A stretch of 64,000 nt of DNA from G963663775 sp963664255 (lineage in GTDB: Bacteria > Bacillota > Clostridia > Oscillospirales > Butyricicoccaceae): NCBI GenBank assembly GCA_963664255.1, contig OY760938.1, forward strand, positions 186,001 to 250,000, written 5' to 3'. A program made the translations under genes and the position numbers. The notes under the pieces are model-generated. The model saw only the letters and a program-made list of their open reading frames with translations, ran no database searches and was not told the origin of the DNA. How positions within the stretch are numbered: position 1 is the first letter of the stretch; each line of letters begins with the position of its first letter. Below are positions 35,012 to 44,036 of this stretch, in pieces.

Positions 35012-36139
35012 ATGAAAAATATACGAATTGGACTTATCGGCGCGGGCTGGATGGGAAAAGCGCACACTACCGCATTTCACAATGCCAAGATGATTTTCGG
35101 CGATGATATGCCAATCTTTGATGTCATCGCAGATAATAACAAAGAGCAGGTCAAAAAGATGTGTGCCAGCCTTGGCTACTCCCGCTCGACAACAGACTGG
35201 AAATCGGTCTGCACAGACCCCAACGTGGATTTGGTCGATGTCGCAACGCCGAACTGTATGCACTATGAAATGGTAAAGTTTGCACTTGAAAACGGCAAGC
35301 ACGTGTTTTGTGAAAAACCACTCTCCATCTCCGCAGAACAATCCCGCGGATTGGCAGACTTGGCTGCGGCAAAGGGTGTTGTCAACTATTGCGGCTTCTC
35401 CAACATCATGAACCCTGCAAATGCCTATGTCCGTGACTTGGTGTCTTCGGGAAAGCTCGGTAAAATCATGCGCGTCCATGCCACCTATGACCAAGATATG
35501 CTGCTCGACCCAAAACTGCCGATTACTTGGCGTCACATCAATAAACTGGCAGGCTCCGGCGCATTGGGTGACTTGGGTTCTCATCTGCTTTCGGTTTCTC
35601 AAATGATTTGCGGCGATATGGAGGAAGTTTGTGCAGTATCCTCCATTGTGATTCCGGAACGTCCCAAGACAGCCGGCTCTTCCGAGATGCAGACGGTTGA
35701 AAACGACGATGTGGTTTCCTTCCTTGTGAAATATAAGAATGGTGCCATCGGCGACTTCTCCTCTTCTCGTGTTGCAACAGGCCGCAAGAATTATTTCTAT
35801 TATGAAATTCAAGGCACGGAAGGCACGGTGGTATATGACCTCGAGCGCATGTGTGAAGTACAGGTGTATTTCAAGTCGGATGCAGATGTAGACAACGCAC
35901 GTGACTGTGGTTTCCGTACGGTTCTGCTTAATCCACAGCATGAAGGCTTTAAATGGTTCCAGCCCGCTGGTGGTATCGCCATTGCATTTGATGACATGAA
36001 AACCCTGCAGGCGCACACGCTGATGCAAGCAATGGATGGCGCGGATTATATCTGCAACTTTGAAATGGGTGCAAAGGTCGACGGCATCGTTAGCGCAGTG
36101 CTGAAATCTTTGCAAACGAGCCATTGGGAAAAGTGCTGA
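35012..36139 (+). CDS. Gfo/Idh/MocA-family oxidoreductase
   Basis: 375 aa NAD(P)-dependent sugar/polyol dehydrogenase. Rossmann motif IGLIGAGWMGKAHTTAFHNA, the family CEKPLSIS (catalytic Lys), and GSGALGDLGSHLLSV with the active-site Asp and His. RBS GGAGGAA before ATG 35012. First of four genes on this strand; with IolE and a second Idh it probably oxidises an inositol isomer or similar polyol. Confidence 0.9.
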   Translation: MKNIRIGLIGAGWMGKAHTTAFHNAKMIFGDDMPIFDVIADNNKEQVKKMCASLGYSRSTTDWKSVCTDPNVDLVDVATPNCMHYEMVKFALENGKHVFCEKPLSISAEQSRGLADLAAAKGVVNYCGFSNIMNPANAYVRDLVSSGKLGKIMRVHATYDQDMLLDPKLPITWRHINKLAGSGALGDLGSHLLSVSQMICGDMEEVCAVSSIVIPERPKTAGSSEMQTVENDDVVSFLVKYKNGAIGDFSSSRVATGRKNYFYYEIQGTEGTVVYDLERMCEVQVYFKSDADVDNARDCGFRTVLLNPQHEGFKWFQPAGGIAIAFDDMKTLQAHTLMQAMDGADYICNFEMGAKVDGIVSAVLKSLQTSHWEKC

Positions 36140-36157
36140 GAAGGAGAGCGTACAATC

Positions 36158-37048
36158 ATGTTTCAAAATGTAAAACTGGGCATTGCGCCCATCGGATGGA
36201 CCAACGATGATATGCCGCAGCTTGGCGGTGACCTCACCTTTGAGCAAATGATTTCGGAAGCCGCACTGGCAGGCTTCCAAGGTACAGAGGTTGGCGGCAA
36301 ATTCCCTACTGACCCTGCTGTTTTAAAAAAAGCTCTCGACCTGCGCGGTATTGCGATTGCAAGCCAATGGTTTTCCTCCTTTCTATGCTCTGCACCCTAT
36401 GTAGAAAACGAACAGGCATTTTGCAAGCAGCTCGATTTCTTAGAAGCAGTCGGTGCGAAACGTATCAATGTATGTGAACTGACACGCTGCTTATTTGCAG
36501 AAGAATGCTCTATGTTTGGTGACAACAAACCGATTGCAACCGACGAAGAATGGGAAAAGCTCTGTGACGGACTGAATAAGCTCGGCAAAATCGCAACAGA
36601 GCGCGGGTTTAAGCTATGCTTTCACCATCACATGGCAACCGTTGTGCAGACAGTAGCGGAAACGCAACGTCTGATGGACAATACTGACCCGCGCTATGTC
36701 TACTTGTGCTTTGACACCGGACATTTTACCTTCTCCAAGGAAGATGCTGTAGCGGCGGCGAAGCTGTTTGGCGCGCGCATTGGTCATGTACACCTCAAGG
36801 ATATTCGCCCTGAAATGATGGCGCGTGCATATGCAGAAGGTTTCAAGTTCCGTCGTGCCGTATTGGAAGGCTGCTTCACCGTACCAGGTGACGGCTGTGT
36901 CGATTATCCTGGTGTTTTCAAAGCACTGGCTGACGCAGGTTATGAAGGCTGGTTCATTGTTGAGGCAGAACAAGACCCCCGCCTTGCAAATCCATTTGCA
37001 TATGCGCTCAAGGCGCGCAAATACATCCGTGAAACCGCAGGCATTTAA
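36158..37048 (+). CDS. iolE: Myo-inosose-2 dehydratase (IolE-like)
   Basis: 296 aa xylose-isomerase-like TIM barrel. The opening LGIAPIGWTNDDMPQLGGDL is close to the IolE signature; metal ligands are in CFHHHMATVV, CFDTGHFTF, IGHVHLKDIRP and WFIVEAEQD. Dehydrates 2-keto-myo-inositol to the diketone in inositol breakdown. It sits 18 bases after the first dehydrogenase. No iolD, iolB, iolC or iolJ is visible, so the pathway is incomplete here. Confidence 0.85.
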   Translation: MFQNVKLGIAPIGWTNDDMPQLGGDLTFEQMISEAALAGFQGTEVGGKFPTDPAVLKKALDLRGIAIASQWFSSFLCSAPYVENEQAFCKQLDFLEAVGAKRINVCELTRCLFAEECSMFGDNKPIATDEEWEKLCDGLNKLGKIATERGFKLCFHHHMATVVQTVAETQRLMDNTDPRYVYLCFDTGHFTFSKEDAVAAAKLFGARIGHVHLKDIRPEMMARAYAEGFKFRRAVLEGCFTVPGDGCVDYPGVFKALADAGYEGWFIVEAEQDPRLANPFAYALKARKYIRETAGI

Positions 37049-37077
37049 CAGTCAAATTCGAAAGGAGCATTTACACT

Positions 37078-38097
37078 ATGAAAAAGGTTCGTTTTGGTGT
37101 CGTTGGTATTGGCAGCATGGGTCGTATGCATATCACCAATTTACAGCGTCGTGTGCCAAATGCAGAAGTTATCGCCATTTGTGCCCGTACAGAATCCCAT
37201 GTCCGCGCCATACAGGAAGAGTTCGACATTGCCTATGGGTATACCGATTATGATGAAATGCTTGCCAACGCAGACATTGACGCCATTGTCATCGCAACCG
37301 GTGCAGATACGCATAAGGAGCAGTGCATCAAGGCTTGTCAGGCAAAGAAGCATATCTTTTGTGAAAAACCGCTGGCAAAGACCATTGCAGACTGCAAAGC
37401 CGTCGAGGCCGCTGTTGCCGAAAATGATACCAAGCTGTTCACGGTGGGCTTTATGCGCCGCTTTGACCCCTCCTATGCAGAAGCCATGCGCAAGATTCGC
37501 GCTGGCGAAATCGGCAAGCCGATTCTGTTCCGTGGTGTCAGCCTTGACCCTGCATCTGTGCTGGATGCCCATCTGGAGGGTGTGAAAAAAGGCATCTATG
37601 TGCCGTGGTTCATCGAAATGGGCAGCCATGACACCGATTTGGCGCGGTGGTTTTTAGATGGTGAGCCGCAGGAATGCTTTGCTACGGGCGATGCGTATGT
37701 TTGCACAGGTCTAGCAGACTATGATGATTATGACAACGGCTTTTCCTTAACCAAATTCGATAACAACACCACTGCCTATATCCATGTTGGACGAACTGCC
37801 ACCTGCAGCCATGTGGAATCGGAAATTGTCGGCACAAAGGGCACCCTGCGTGTCAATAGCGTCCCCCGCAAAAACTATATCTCGCAGTTTACCGATGCAG
37901 GTATTCTGGAAGAATGCCAAGAAAGCTTCTTGGAGCGTTGGGGTGCCGCATTCTACAATGAAATGGAAAACTTCACAAATTGCGTTTTGGAAAATCGACA
38001 GCCAGAAATCACTGCCAAGGATGGCACAGGCAGTTTGGAATTTTGCTTAAAGCTGCACGCAGCCTATTTGGCAGGCAAGCAGAAAACGGAGGCGTAA
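37078..38097 (+). CDS. Gfo/Idh/MocA oxidoreductase, inositol 2-dehydrogenase-like
   Basis: 339 aa. FGVVGIGSMGRMHITNLQRR (Rossmann), FCEKPLAKTIADCKAVE (catalytic Lys region) and PWFIEMGSHDTDLARWFLDG (active-site Asp/His) place it with IolG-type inositol dehydrogenases. RBS AAAGGAG. Paralogous to the first gene of the operon; two such enzymes suggest two isomers or an oxidation-reduction pair. Confidence 0.85.
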   Translation: MKKVRFGVVGIGSMGRMHITNLQRRVPNAEVIAICARTESHVRAIQEEFDIAYGYTDYDEMLANADIDAIVIATGADTHKEQCIKACQAKKHIFCEKPLAKTIADCKAVEAAVAENDTKLFTVGFMRRFDPSYAEAMRKIRAGEIGKPILFRGVSLDPASVLDAHLEGVKKGIYVPWFIEMGSHDTDLARWFLDGEPQECFATGDAYVCTGLADYDDYDNGFSLTKFDNNTTAYIHVGRTATCSHVESEIVGTKGTLRVNSVPRKNYISQFTDAGILEECQESFLERWGAAFYNEMENFTNCVLENRQPEITAKDGTGSLEFCLKLHAAYLAGKQKTEA

Positions 38098-38101
38098 GAA
38101 T

Positions 38102-39139
38102 ATGTCACAAGAAATGATGGATGCGGTGGTATTTGCGGATATAGGGACATATGAAATTGCAAAGCGTCCGATGCCAACGATTACGCAAGACAATCAGGTG
38201 CTGGCAAAAATCCTAGCAGCGAGCATTTGCGGCACGGATGTGCATATTTTAGGAAATCCGCCTGGTGTTGTGGCAAATTCCGGCATTATTCTGGGGCATG
38301 AGTGCGTGGCAGAAATCGTGGCTGTCGGCGCACGCGTCACCGCATTTCAAAAAGGTGACCATGTGATTTTGGACAACAATCTGCCCTGTGGCATTTGTCC
38401 TGCGTGTCAGTCTGGCAACAGCAACCTCTGCCAGACTATGTCCTCTATGGGCGTGCACATTGATGGTGTGTTTGCACAATATGCCGTGTTTCCAGAAAGT
38501 GCGGCAGTCAAGCTGTCGAAAAGTGTTGCCATTGAAGATGCAATCTTTGCAGAACCTCTCAACTGCACAATGGGTGCGATAAAGAAGCTGAAAATCATGC
38601 CTGGCGATACTGCTTTGGTTCTTGGCGGCGGTCCGATTGGACTATATTTCACCACTTTGCTAAAGACTTGTGGTGCAGGCAAAGTGCTCGTGTCCGAGGT
38701 TTCTCCCTTCCGCACAGAGCACGCATTGCAAAACGGTGCCGACCGCGTCATTAATCCACAAAGAGAAGACTTAAGACAAGTCGTTCTGGCGGAAACAAAT
38801 GGCGTTGGCGCAGATATTGTGATTGATGCAGTTGGCGTATTATTGCCGGATGCACTGCAAACGGTCAAGAACGGTGGTTCGGTTCTGTTGTTCGGTATGA
38901 ATGCCTCCGCTTCGCAAACCATTCACCAGAATGACATCACTGCACGCGGCATCACGATTTATGGAAACTTCATCGGTCTAAATACCCTGCGCAACGTTGC
39001 AAATCTGCTGGAAAGCAACAAAGTAGATTTCAAAAGCATGATTACACACAAACTTCCGCTGACGCAGTTTGGTATTGGCCTAGAGGCGATGCGCCGCGGC
39101 GAAGCATTGGAAGTTGTACTATATCCGTTTGAATCCTAA
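38102..39139 (+). CDS. Zinc-dependent MDR alcohol/polyol dehydrogenase
   Basis: 345 aa. Catalytic zinc ligands in SICGTDVHIL and GHECVAEIVAVG; structural zinc cysteines in NNLPCGICPACQSGNSNLC; cofactor-binding ALVLGGGPIGLYFTTLLKTC. Close to threonine/sorbitol dehydrogenase types. The gene begins 4 bases after the previous stop and ends the operon ahead of a terminator. Confidence 0.9.
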   Translation: MSQEMMDAVVFADIGTYEIAKRPMPTITQDNQVLAKILAASICGTDVHILGNPPGVVANSGIILGHECVAEIVAVGARVTAFQKGDHVILDNNLPCGICPACQSGNSNLCQTMSSMGVHIDGVFAQYAVFPESAAVKLSKSVAIEDAIFAEPLNCTMGAIKKLKIMPGDTALVLGGGPIGLYFTTLLKTCGAGKVLVSEVSPFRTEHALQNGADRVINPQREDLRQVVLAETNGVGADIVIDAVGVLLPDALQTVKNGGSVLLFGMNASASQTIHQNDITARGITIYGNFIGLNTLRNVANLLESNKVDFKSMITHKLPLTQFGIGLEAMRRGEALEVVLYPFES

Positions 39140-39186
39140 TCGCACATTCTCTATCACCACACATTTTCAAAGTACAGTATACATAA

Positions 39187-39235
39187 AAGCTGGTCAAAGC
39201 CCTTCAAGACTTTGACCAGCTTGCAATTTTTATTA
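39187..39235 (+). terminator. Terminator of the inositol-type operon
   Basis: AAGCTGGTCAAAG (39187-39199) pairs with CTTTGACCAGCTT (39210-39222), followed by a T-rich stretch. Confidence 0.85.
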
Positions 39236-39319
39236 ACAGCTTAGCATTTGATTCAGAAGGACTTGATTCTCTTCCATTCTGCTTGCAAACGCGTCCTGTT
39301 TGAAATCAATCTGAACGGA

Positions 39320-39541
39320 TTACTGCTGTCCGCTGGATGCCAGATTCTGCTCGTAAGATTGAATCATCTTTTTGACCATCTGACCGCCAATCGAACCTGC
39401 TTCCCGCGAGGTCAAGTCGCCGTTATAGCCCTGGCGCAAATTGACACCCACTTCGTTTGCAGCTTCCATTTTAAATTGATCCATTGCAGCACGTGCTTCA
39501 GGAACCATACCCTGATTAGAACCAGTCTTACTTGTGGTCAT
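39320..39541 (-). CDS. Alpha/beta-type small acid-soluble spore protein
   Basis: 73 aa from ATG 39541 (MTTSKTGSNQGMVPEARA) with AAGGAGAG upstream. DQFKMEAANEVGVNLRQGYN holds the germination-protease cleavage region and GDLTSREAGSIGGQMVKKMI is the DNA-binding C-terminal motif. It coats spore DNA; expression is normally sigma-G dependent, though I could not place a convincing sigma-G promoter. Confidence 0.95.
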   Translation of the reverse strand: MTTSKTGSNQGMVPEARAAMDQFKMEAANEVGVNLRQGYNGDLTSREAGSIGGQMVKKMIQSYEQNLASSGQQ

Positions 39542-39781
39542 AATGTTTCTCTCCTTTTTCATTGTATTGATTCATTTTTATTGTTTGGGGTTGCTGGTCT
39601 TATTGTGTGCGGTTTTTTATCGAATATTGCAAGAAATATCTGTGCCTATTTCCAAAACCTATGTCGTTTTTGATGTGTTTTGATGCTTTTAAAACTTTTC
39701 TGATAACACGCTGTTTTTTTGTCGAAAAATCTGCTATAATAAATGCATAAAATGATTCAAATAAACTGGAGGCTGTTACAG

Positions 39782-41101
39782 ATGTCAAATACAACTCGCT
39801 GCACACGTGTACCGCATATTATGATGCCGAAAGAAGGCACAGATTTATCCCGTTGGTCGGTTGTCGCGTGTGACCAATACACTTCCCAACCGGAATATTG
39901 GGCAGAAACCGAAAAAAATGTTGGCGATGCGCCGTCCACTCTGCGCTTGACCTTGCCCGAAGTCTATTTGGAAGAAGAAGGCGTAGAAACGCGTGTTTCT
40001 GCCATTCATGAAACCATGACACAGTACATACAGGATGGCATTTTGCAAACTCTTCCGGCGGGTATGATTTTAACCGAGCGTTTCTCCGGCGGCACGGTTC
40101 CGCGCCGTGGACTGATGCTTTCTGTTGATTTGGAAGCGTATGAATATCGTGTCGGCTCGCAATCCCTCATTCGTCCCACCGAAAAAACCGTTGTGGAGCG
40201 TATTCCGCCGCGTTTGAAGGTACGCCAGGGTGCAAGCTTGGAACTGCCGCACATCATGCTACTGATTGATGACCCGACCCGCACCATTATTGAGCCGCTA
40301 TTTGCGCAAACCAATGCTTTCCAAAAAGTATATGACACCGATTTGATGCAAAAGGGCGGACACATCAGCGGTTGGTTTATTCCGCAGGGCGTAGATACCG
40401 ATGCCATTGAAGAAAAGCTTGCAGCATTGTGTGACCGCGCTATATTCAATCAGAAATATGATTTGAAAGAAGATTTGGCATTGCTCCCCTTTGCAGTCGG
40501 TGACGGCAACCACTCCATGGCAACCGCAAAGGCATACTGGGAAGAAACCAAGAAAACCCTTTCCGATGCAGAAATGGAAAATCATCCTGCACGTTTTGCG
40601 CTTGTGGAGGTTGTCAATATACACGATGAGAGCCTGATTATCGAGCCGATTCACCGCGTGATGTTCCATGTCGATGCAGAGCATATGCTGTCCGCAGCGG
40701 ACGCCTTCTATACATCCCACGGCTGCAAAACCGCAATTCTTGCGGAAGGGACTTCTGCTCCTACCGCGGCGCATGTCTTCCCGTTCTGCACCGCACAAGG
40801 CAAGCGCACCCTCGTGGTGGAAAATCCGCAGTGGTCGATTCCGCTGGCAACGCTGCAAACCTTCTTGGATGCATATATGTCACAAAACAGCGATGCGAAA
40901 ATTGACTATATCCATGGCGAAGATGTCGTGGAGCAGCTTGGCACCAAGCCGGAAAACATGGGCTTCTTTTTGCCGGATATTGCAAAAAATGATTTGTTCC
41001 GTGGTGTCATTTTGGACGGTGTACTGCCGCGCAAAACCTTCTCCATGGGCGAAGCACATGAAAAGCGCTACTATATGGAAGCGAAAAAAATTACCGTGTA
41101 A
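39782..41101 (+). CDS. DUF1015 family protein
   Basis: 439 aa from ATG 39782 with GGAGG 9 bases upstream (the earlier Met lacks one). Conserved segments ACDQYTSQPEYWAETEKNVG, PFAVGDGNHSMATAKAYWEE and GFFLPDIAKNDLF are those of the DUF1015 family, possibly kinase-like proteins often near serine metabolism genes. Biochemical role unknown. Confidence 0.85.
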   Translation: MSNTTRCTRVPHIMMPKEGTDLSRWSVVACDQYTSQPEYWAETEKNVGDAPSTLRLTLPEVYLEEEGVETRVSAIHETMTQYIQDGILQTLPAGMILTERFSGGTVPRRGLMLSVDLEAYEYRVGSQSLIRPTEKTVVERIPPRLKVRQGASLELPHIMLLIDDPTRTIIEPLFAQTNAFQKVYDTDLMQKGGHISGWFIPQGVDTDAIEEKLAALCDRAIFNQKYDLKEDLALLPFAVGDGNHSMATAKAYWEETKKTLSDAEMENHPARFALVEVVNIHDESLIIEPIHRVMFHVDAEHMLSAADAFYTSHGCKTAILAEGTSAPTAAHVFPFCTAQGKRTLVVENPQWSIPLATLQTFLDAYMSQNSDAKIDYIHGEDVVEQLGTKPENMGFFLPDIAKNDLFRGVILDGVLPRKTFSMGEAHEKRYYMEAKKITV

Positions 41102-41157
41102 TATTGCGCCTCTTTTGTTCTCCGTTTATTTCTTGAACGTTTCCCTGCAAATACGGC

Positions 41158-41204
41158 AAGAACCTTCTTTCGATAACATTCATCGAAAGAAGGTTCTTTT
41201 TTTG
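41158..41204. terminator. Terminator between DUF1015 gene and the injection-system cluster
   Basis: AAGAACCTTCTTTCGAT pairs with ATCGAAAGAAGGTTCTT (41158-41198), then TTTTTT on the plus strand. It separates the two convergent units. Confidence 0.85.
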
Positions 41205-41215
41205 TCCAAATCGCG

Positions 41216-42478
41216 TTAAGTGCGTATTATGAAGCAATGCTGTTTCGGCAAAGCGATGTATGTTGCACCCATGGCTTGCGCCAACACATCTGCCGTCACA
41301 TAGGTCTGGTCTTGAAACCATAGCACTGGTGCCTGCAACGCATAGGTGACATCATTGATGTAGCACACACTTTCCCCTTTTTGCACCTCCATCAGTAATG
41401 TGCCCGCCTGCATAGACACTGCATCCGAGGTTTCCGACTGCTGAACGGTGCCGTTTAAATAATTCGCAATATCCTGCATCGATATTAAAATCTGGTCTTT
41501 ATAGCAAATCGGAGCTTTTTTTAATGAAAATTGTTCCCCAATGACAACCAGATGATTGGCGTCGATGGTGTCGGCATATTTTCCACAATCTTGAAACTGA
41601 TCTGACACGGCTTTCAACGCGTCCAACTGTGCGCCTGTATAGGAATTATATGCCTGTTCCAGCTGTGCTGCCAGACGCTGCATGCAGGCATCCTGCGTTT
41701 CTGACGCGGTCAGTAAACCACCGTCTTGCGCCAGCTGTAACAGCAAAACGGCAAAATACGCACGGTCTGCCGCAGGCACTGCTGCCAAACGAACAGACAC
41801 CACATCTGCACCGCTGGTTTCCGGCGGAATGACAACATTTTTTGTACTTTCTGCAATGATGCCTAAAATCTCAGCGTAGCAAGCTTGATACCCTTCCGCA
41901 CTGGATACATCCAAATCCGTCAGCAAGCCGCGTACATCTTCCGGCAAAATCGTCAGAACATCTGCCAAGGTCATGTCCAACGCCATACTACTTTGCAGTG
42001 CCTCATCCAGTGTTGCAATCTCAGGTGTATTGTATTGCAATCCGGCAATCAAACCTTGTAAATCTTGTATCTGCTGCTGCAAATCCAAAATTTGCTCCAT
42101 ATATTCCGCATAGCTCTGCAAAGCGGTATCTCCATTCAAGCTTGCCTGCTGTTTGATGGCCTCCAGCTGCTTTTTGACATCTTCTGTAGATGCCGTTTCA
42201 GCCAAGCTCTTCATAATGCTCTCATATAAGGCTTGTTTTTCGGCTTCTGCAGTTGCATCTGCTGTGGCAGTGCCAGTAGTAGCATCTTCAGCAGTAGTTG
42301 CATCATTGCTTTGCGTCGCTTCTGCCGCATCTGTGGTGCTTTCCGCTTCCCCGATTTGCGTGGCATCCGCAGATTGTGCTGTATCCGACGCGACCCCGCT
42401 CGCCGTTTGTGGCAAACTTGACGTGCACAAAGCTAGCATGGTCAATACTGCAATCCATTTTTTTCGGCTTGCGCTCAT
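41216..42478 (-). CDS. Secreted stalk-domain protein at the end of the CIS cluster
   Basis: 420 aa from ATG 42478. Signal peptide (KWIAVLTMLALCTSSLP), an Ala/Thr/Asp-rich linker to about residue 80, a coiled-coil stretch (residues about 80-145, MEQILDLQQQIQDLQGLIAG), and a C-terminal copper-amine-oxidase-like stalk domain (KDQILISMQDIANYLNGTV, DQTYVTADVLAQAMGATYIA). It begins 18 bases after the MORN gene ends, so it is part of the same transcript. Probably an extracytoplasmic structural or wall-contact protein. Confidence 0.7.
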   Translation of the reverse strand: MSASRKKWIAVLTMLALCTSSLPQTASGVASDTAQSADATQIGEAESTTDAAEATQSNDATTAEDATTGTATADATAEAEKQALYESIMKSLAETASTEDVKKQLEAIKQQASLNGDTALQSYAEYMEQILDLQQQIQDLQGLIAGLQYNTPEIATLDEALQSSMALDMTLADVLTILPEDVRGLLTDLDVSSAEGYQACYAEILGIIAESTKNVVIPPETSGADVVSVRLAAVPAADRAYFAVLLLQLAQDGGLLTASETQDACMQRLAAQLEQAYNSYTGAQLDALKAVSDQFQDCGKYADTIDANHLVVIGEQFSLKKAPICYKDQILISMQDIANYLNGTVQQSETSDAVSMQAGTLLMEVQKGESVCYINDVTYALQAPVLWFQDQTYVTADVLAQAMGATYIALPKQHCFIIRT

Positions 42479-42496
42479 AAATATCCCCACTTTCCC

Positions 42497-43996
42497 TTAT
42501 AAGCCACACATCTCGACAATCACCGCTTTCCCTTGCGGCGCATCATAATAGACCCGAATATAATATCCGTCCTGCAAATATTTTTCACTCACAACGGTGG
42601 CATTGTTTGGAATGGTCGCACCCAAGGCGGAAAATGCCGTTTGACAGTAGGTTGGCAAGGTCAATTCCAGTGCCGTAAATGGCATACCCAAGGCACTTTG
42701 TACATCCTGTGCGGTACTGCTTTTTTGGATGTTGCAAAATTCCTCGCGCAACCCACTCATAATCTTCCAGCACACCTGTACTTGGTTTACAATATCAGGC
42801 TTTGCAATCACCACCAAGTTTTTGCTGGGATAATTCCAAACCTCCACGCCGTCCACGGTTTCTTTGGTGCTTGGATTTCCAAAATCTGCACAAAATGCTT
42901 GCATATCCTGCCCCATATAGCTCATCAAATCCACGACACCATCTCTATAGTTGCCTTGAAAAATCACTGCGCCCAGGCTGTCATACTCTGCACCGCTGCC
43001 GTCCCGACGCCCATTAGCAAACGTGCCACTGTAAAGCAGACCGCCGTCCTCTGGGTCATACAGCTTTCCAGCGCCATTATATAGACCGCTTTGAAATTGT
43101 CCTTCATAGAGCATCGTGCCGCTGTCCGCATCATAGAGCACACCTTCTCCGGAAAACACCCCGTCTTCAAATCCGCCTGCATACCGCAGCTTTCCATTTT
43201 CATAAAGCTTGCCCTGTCCGGCATACACATCCTGCGCAAATGACCCTTCGTAAACGATGGTTTCACCGTCCTGTGCAAACGCCGTTCCATTGCCTTCTTT
43301 TTTATCCTCGGCAAACGAACCGAAATAGGATTTTTTTCCTGTAGCAGGATTATATTCTGTCCCAATCCCGCTGCGCAGACCCATGGCAAAAGGACCGCTG
43401 TAAATCAAACGGCTGTCTTGATTGTATAGCTTGCCCTCTCCATTATATGCATTATCACTGAATGCACCGTCATAGCGCAGGCTGTGCGCGTCATAATACC
43501 GCCCTTGCCCACTGTACTGTCCATCCACAAAATCGCCTTCATAGACCAAAATACCGTCCACGTCATATTGCATACCCGTTCCCGTCAGCGCACCATCGAC
43601 CATATCCCCTTGGTAAATAGTGACACCGCCGGAGTCATATACCTGCGCCTTGCCGGTAAAGCTTAAAAATTTTTCGCTGTTGAGTTCCATCTTGCTAACC
43701 CAAAGCCGTCCATCCATCCAAGGATATATGACATACATACAGACCGTAACCACACACAAAAATGCTGCGATGCACATGAAAACCAATCGTTTGGATAGCA
43801 AATAGCTTCCCGCGCCAACGTAATCCTCTCGACTTTGTGGAGCACGCAAAAAGCTGGTGATGGTATTTCGTACAAATGTGATGACGCGCGTCACGAGCTT
43901 TGAAGTGACCTTTGTGACACGGATCACCTGTTGCTTGAGATTATCTCCCTGTGCCTTCAGTGCACGTAAAATAATATCAAAAAAGTTATAATTCAT
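42497..43996 (-). CDS. Membrane-anchored MORN-repeat protein of the CIS cluster
   Basis: 499 aa. A basic cytoplasmic N-terminus (residues 1-70) leads to one membrane helix (LVFMCIAAFLCVVTVCMYVI). About a dozen MORN-type repeats follow from about 115 to 380 (pattern YEGxFxxGxYxGxGxxYD, e.g. GQYSGQGRYYDAHSLRYDG). The last 110 residues form a separate domain (ALGMPFTALELTLPTYCQTA). MORN arrays bind membranes or proteins, so this could be a docking element for the injection machine; that role is inferred from context only. Confidence 0.7.
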   Translation of the reverse strand: MNYNFFDIILRALKAQGDNLKQQVIRVTKVTSKLVTRVITFVRNTITSFLRAPQSREDYVGAGSYLLSKRLVFMCIAAFLCVVTVCMYVIYPWMDGRLWVSKMELNSEKFLSFTGKAQVYDSGGVTIYQGDMVDGALTGTGMQYDVDGILVYEGDFVDGQYSGQGRYYDAHSLRYDGAFSDNAYNGEGKLYNQDSRLIYSGPFAMGLRSGIGTEYNPATGKKSYFGSFAEDKKEGNGTAFAQDGETIVYEGSFAQDVYAGQGKLYENGKLRYAGGFEDGVFSGEGVLYDADSGTMLYEGQFQSGLYNGAGKLYDPEDGGLLYSGTFANGRRDGSGAEYDSLGAVIFQGNYRDGVVDLMSYMGQDMQAFCADFGNPSTKETVDGVEVWNYPSKNLVVIAKPDIVNQVQVCWKIMSGLREEFCNIQKSSTAQDVQSALGMPFTALELTLPTYCQTAFSALGATIPNNATVVSEKYLQDGYYIRVYYDAPQGKAVIVEMCGL

Positions 43997-44036
43997 TTCC
44001 GCTTGTCACTTCCATTTCATTTCTCATAGGACGTTT

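Noticed and set aside
34946..36280. 444-aa minus-strand ORF opposite the first oxidoreductase
   Set aside because: Antisense shadow of a strongly conserved Gfo/Idh/MocA gene; composition Cys/His-rich and without a family.
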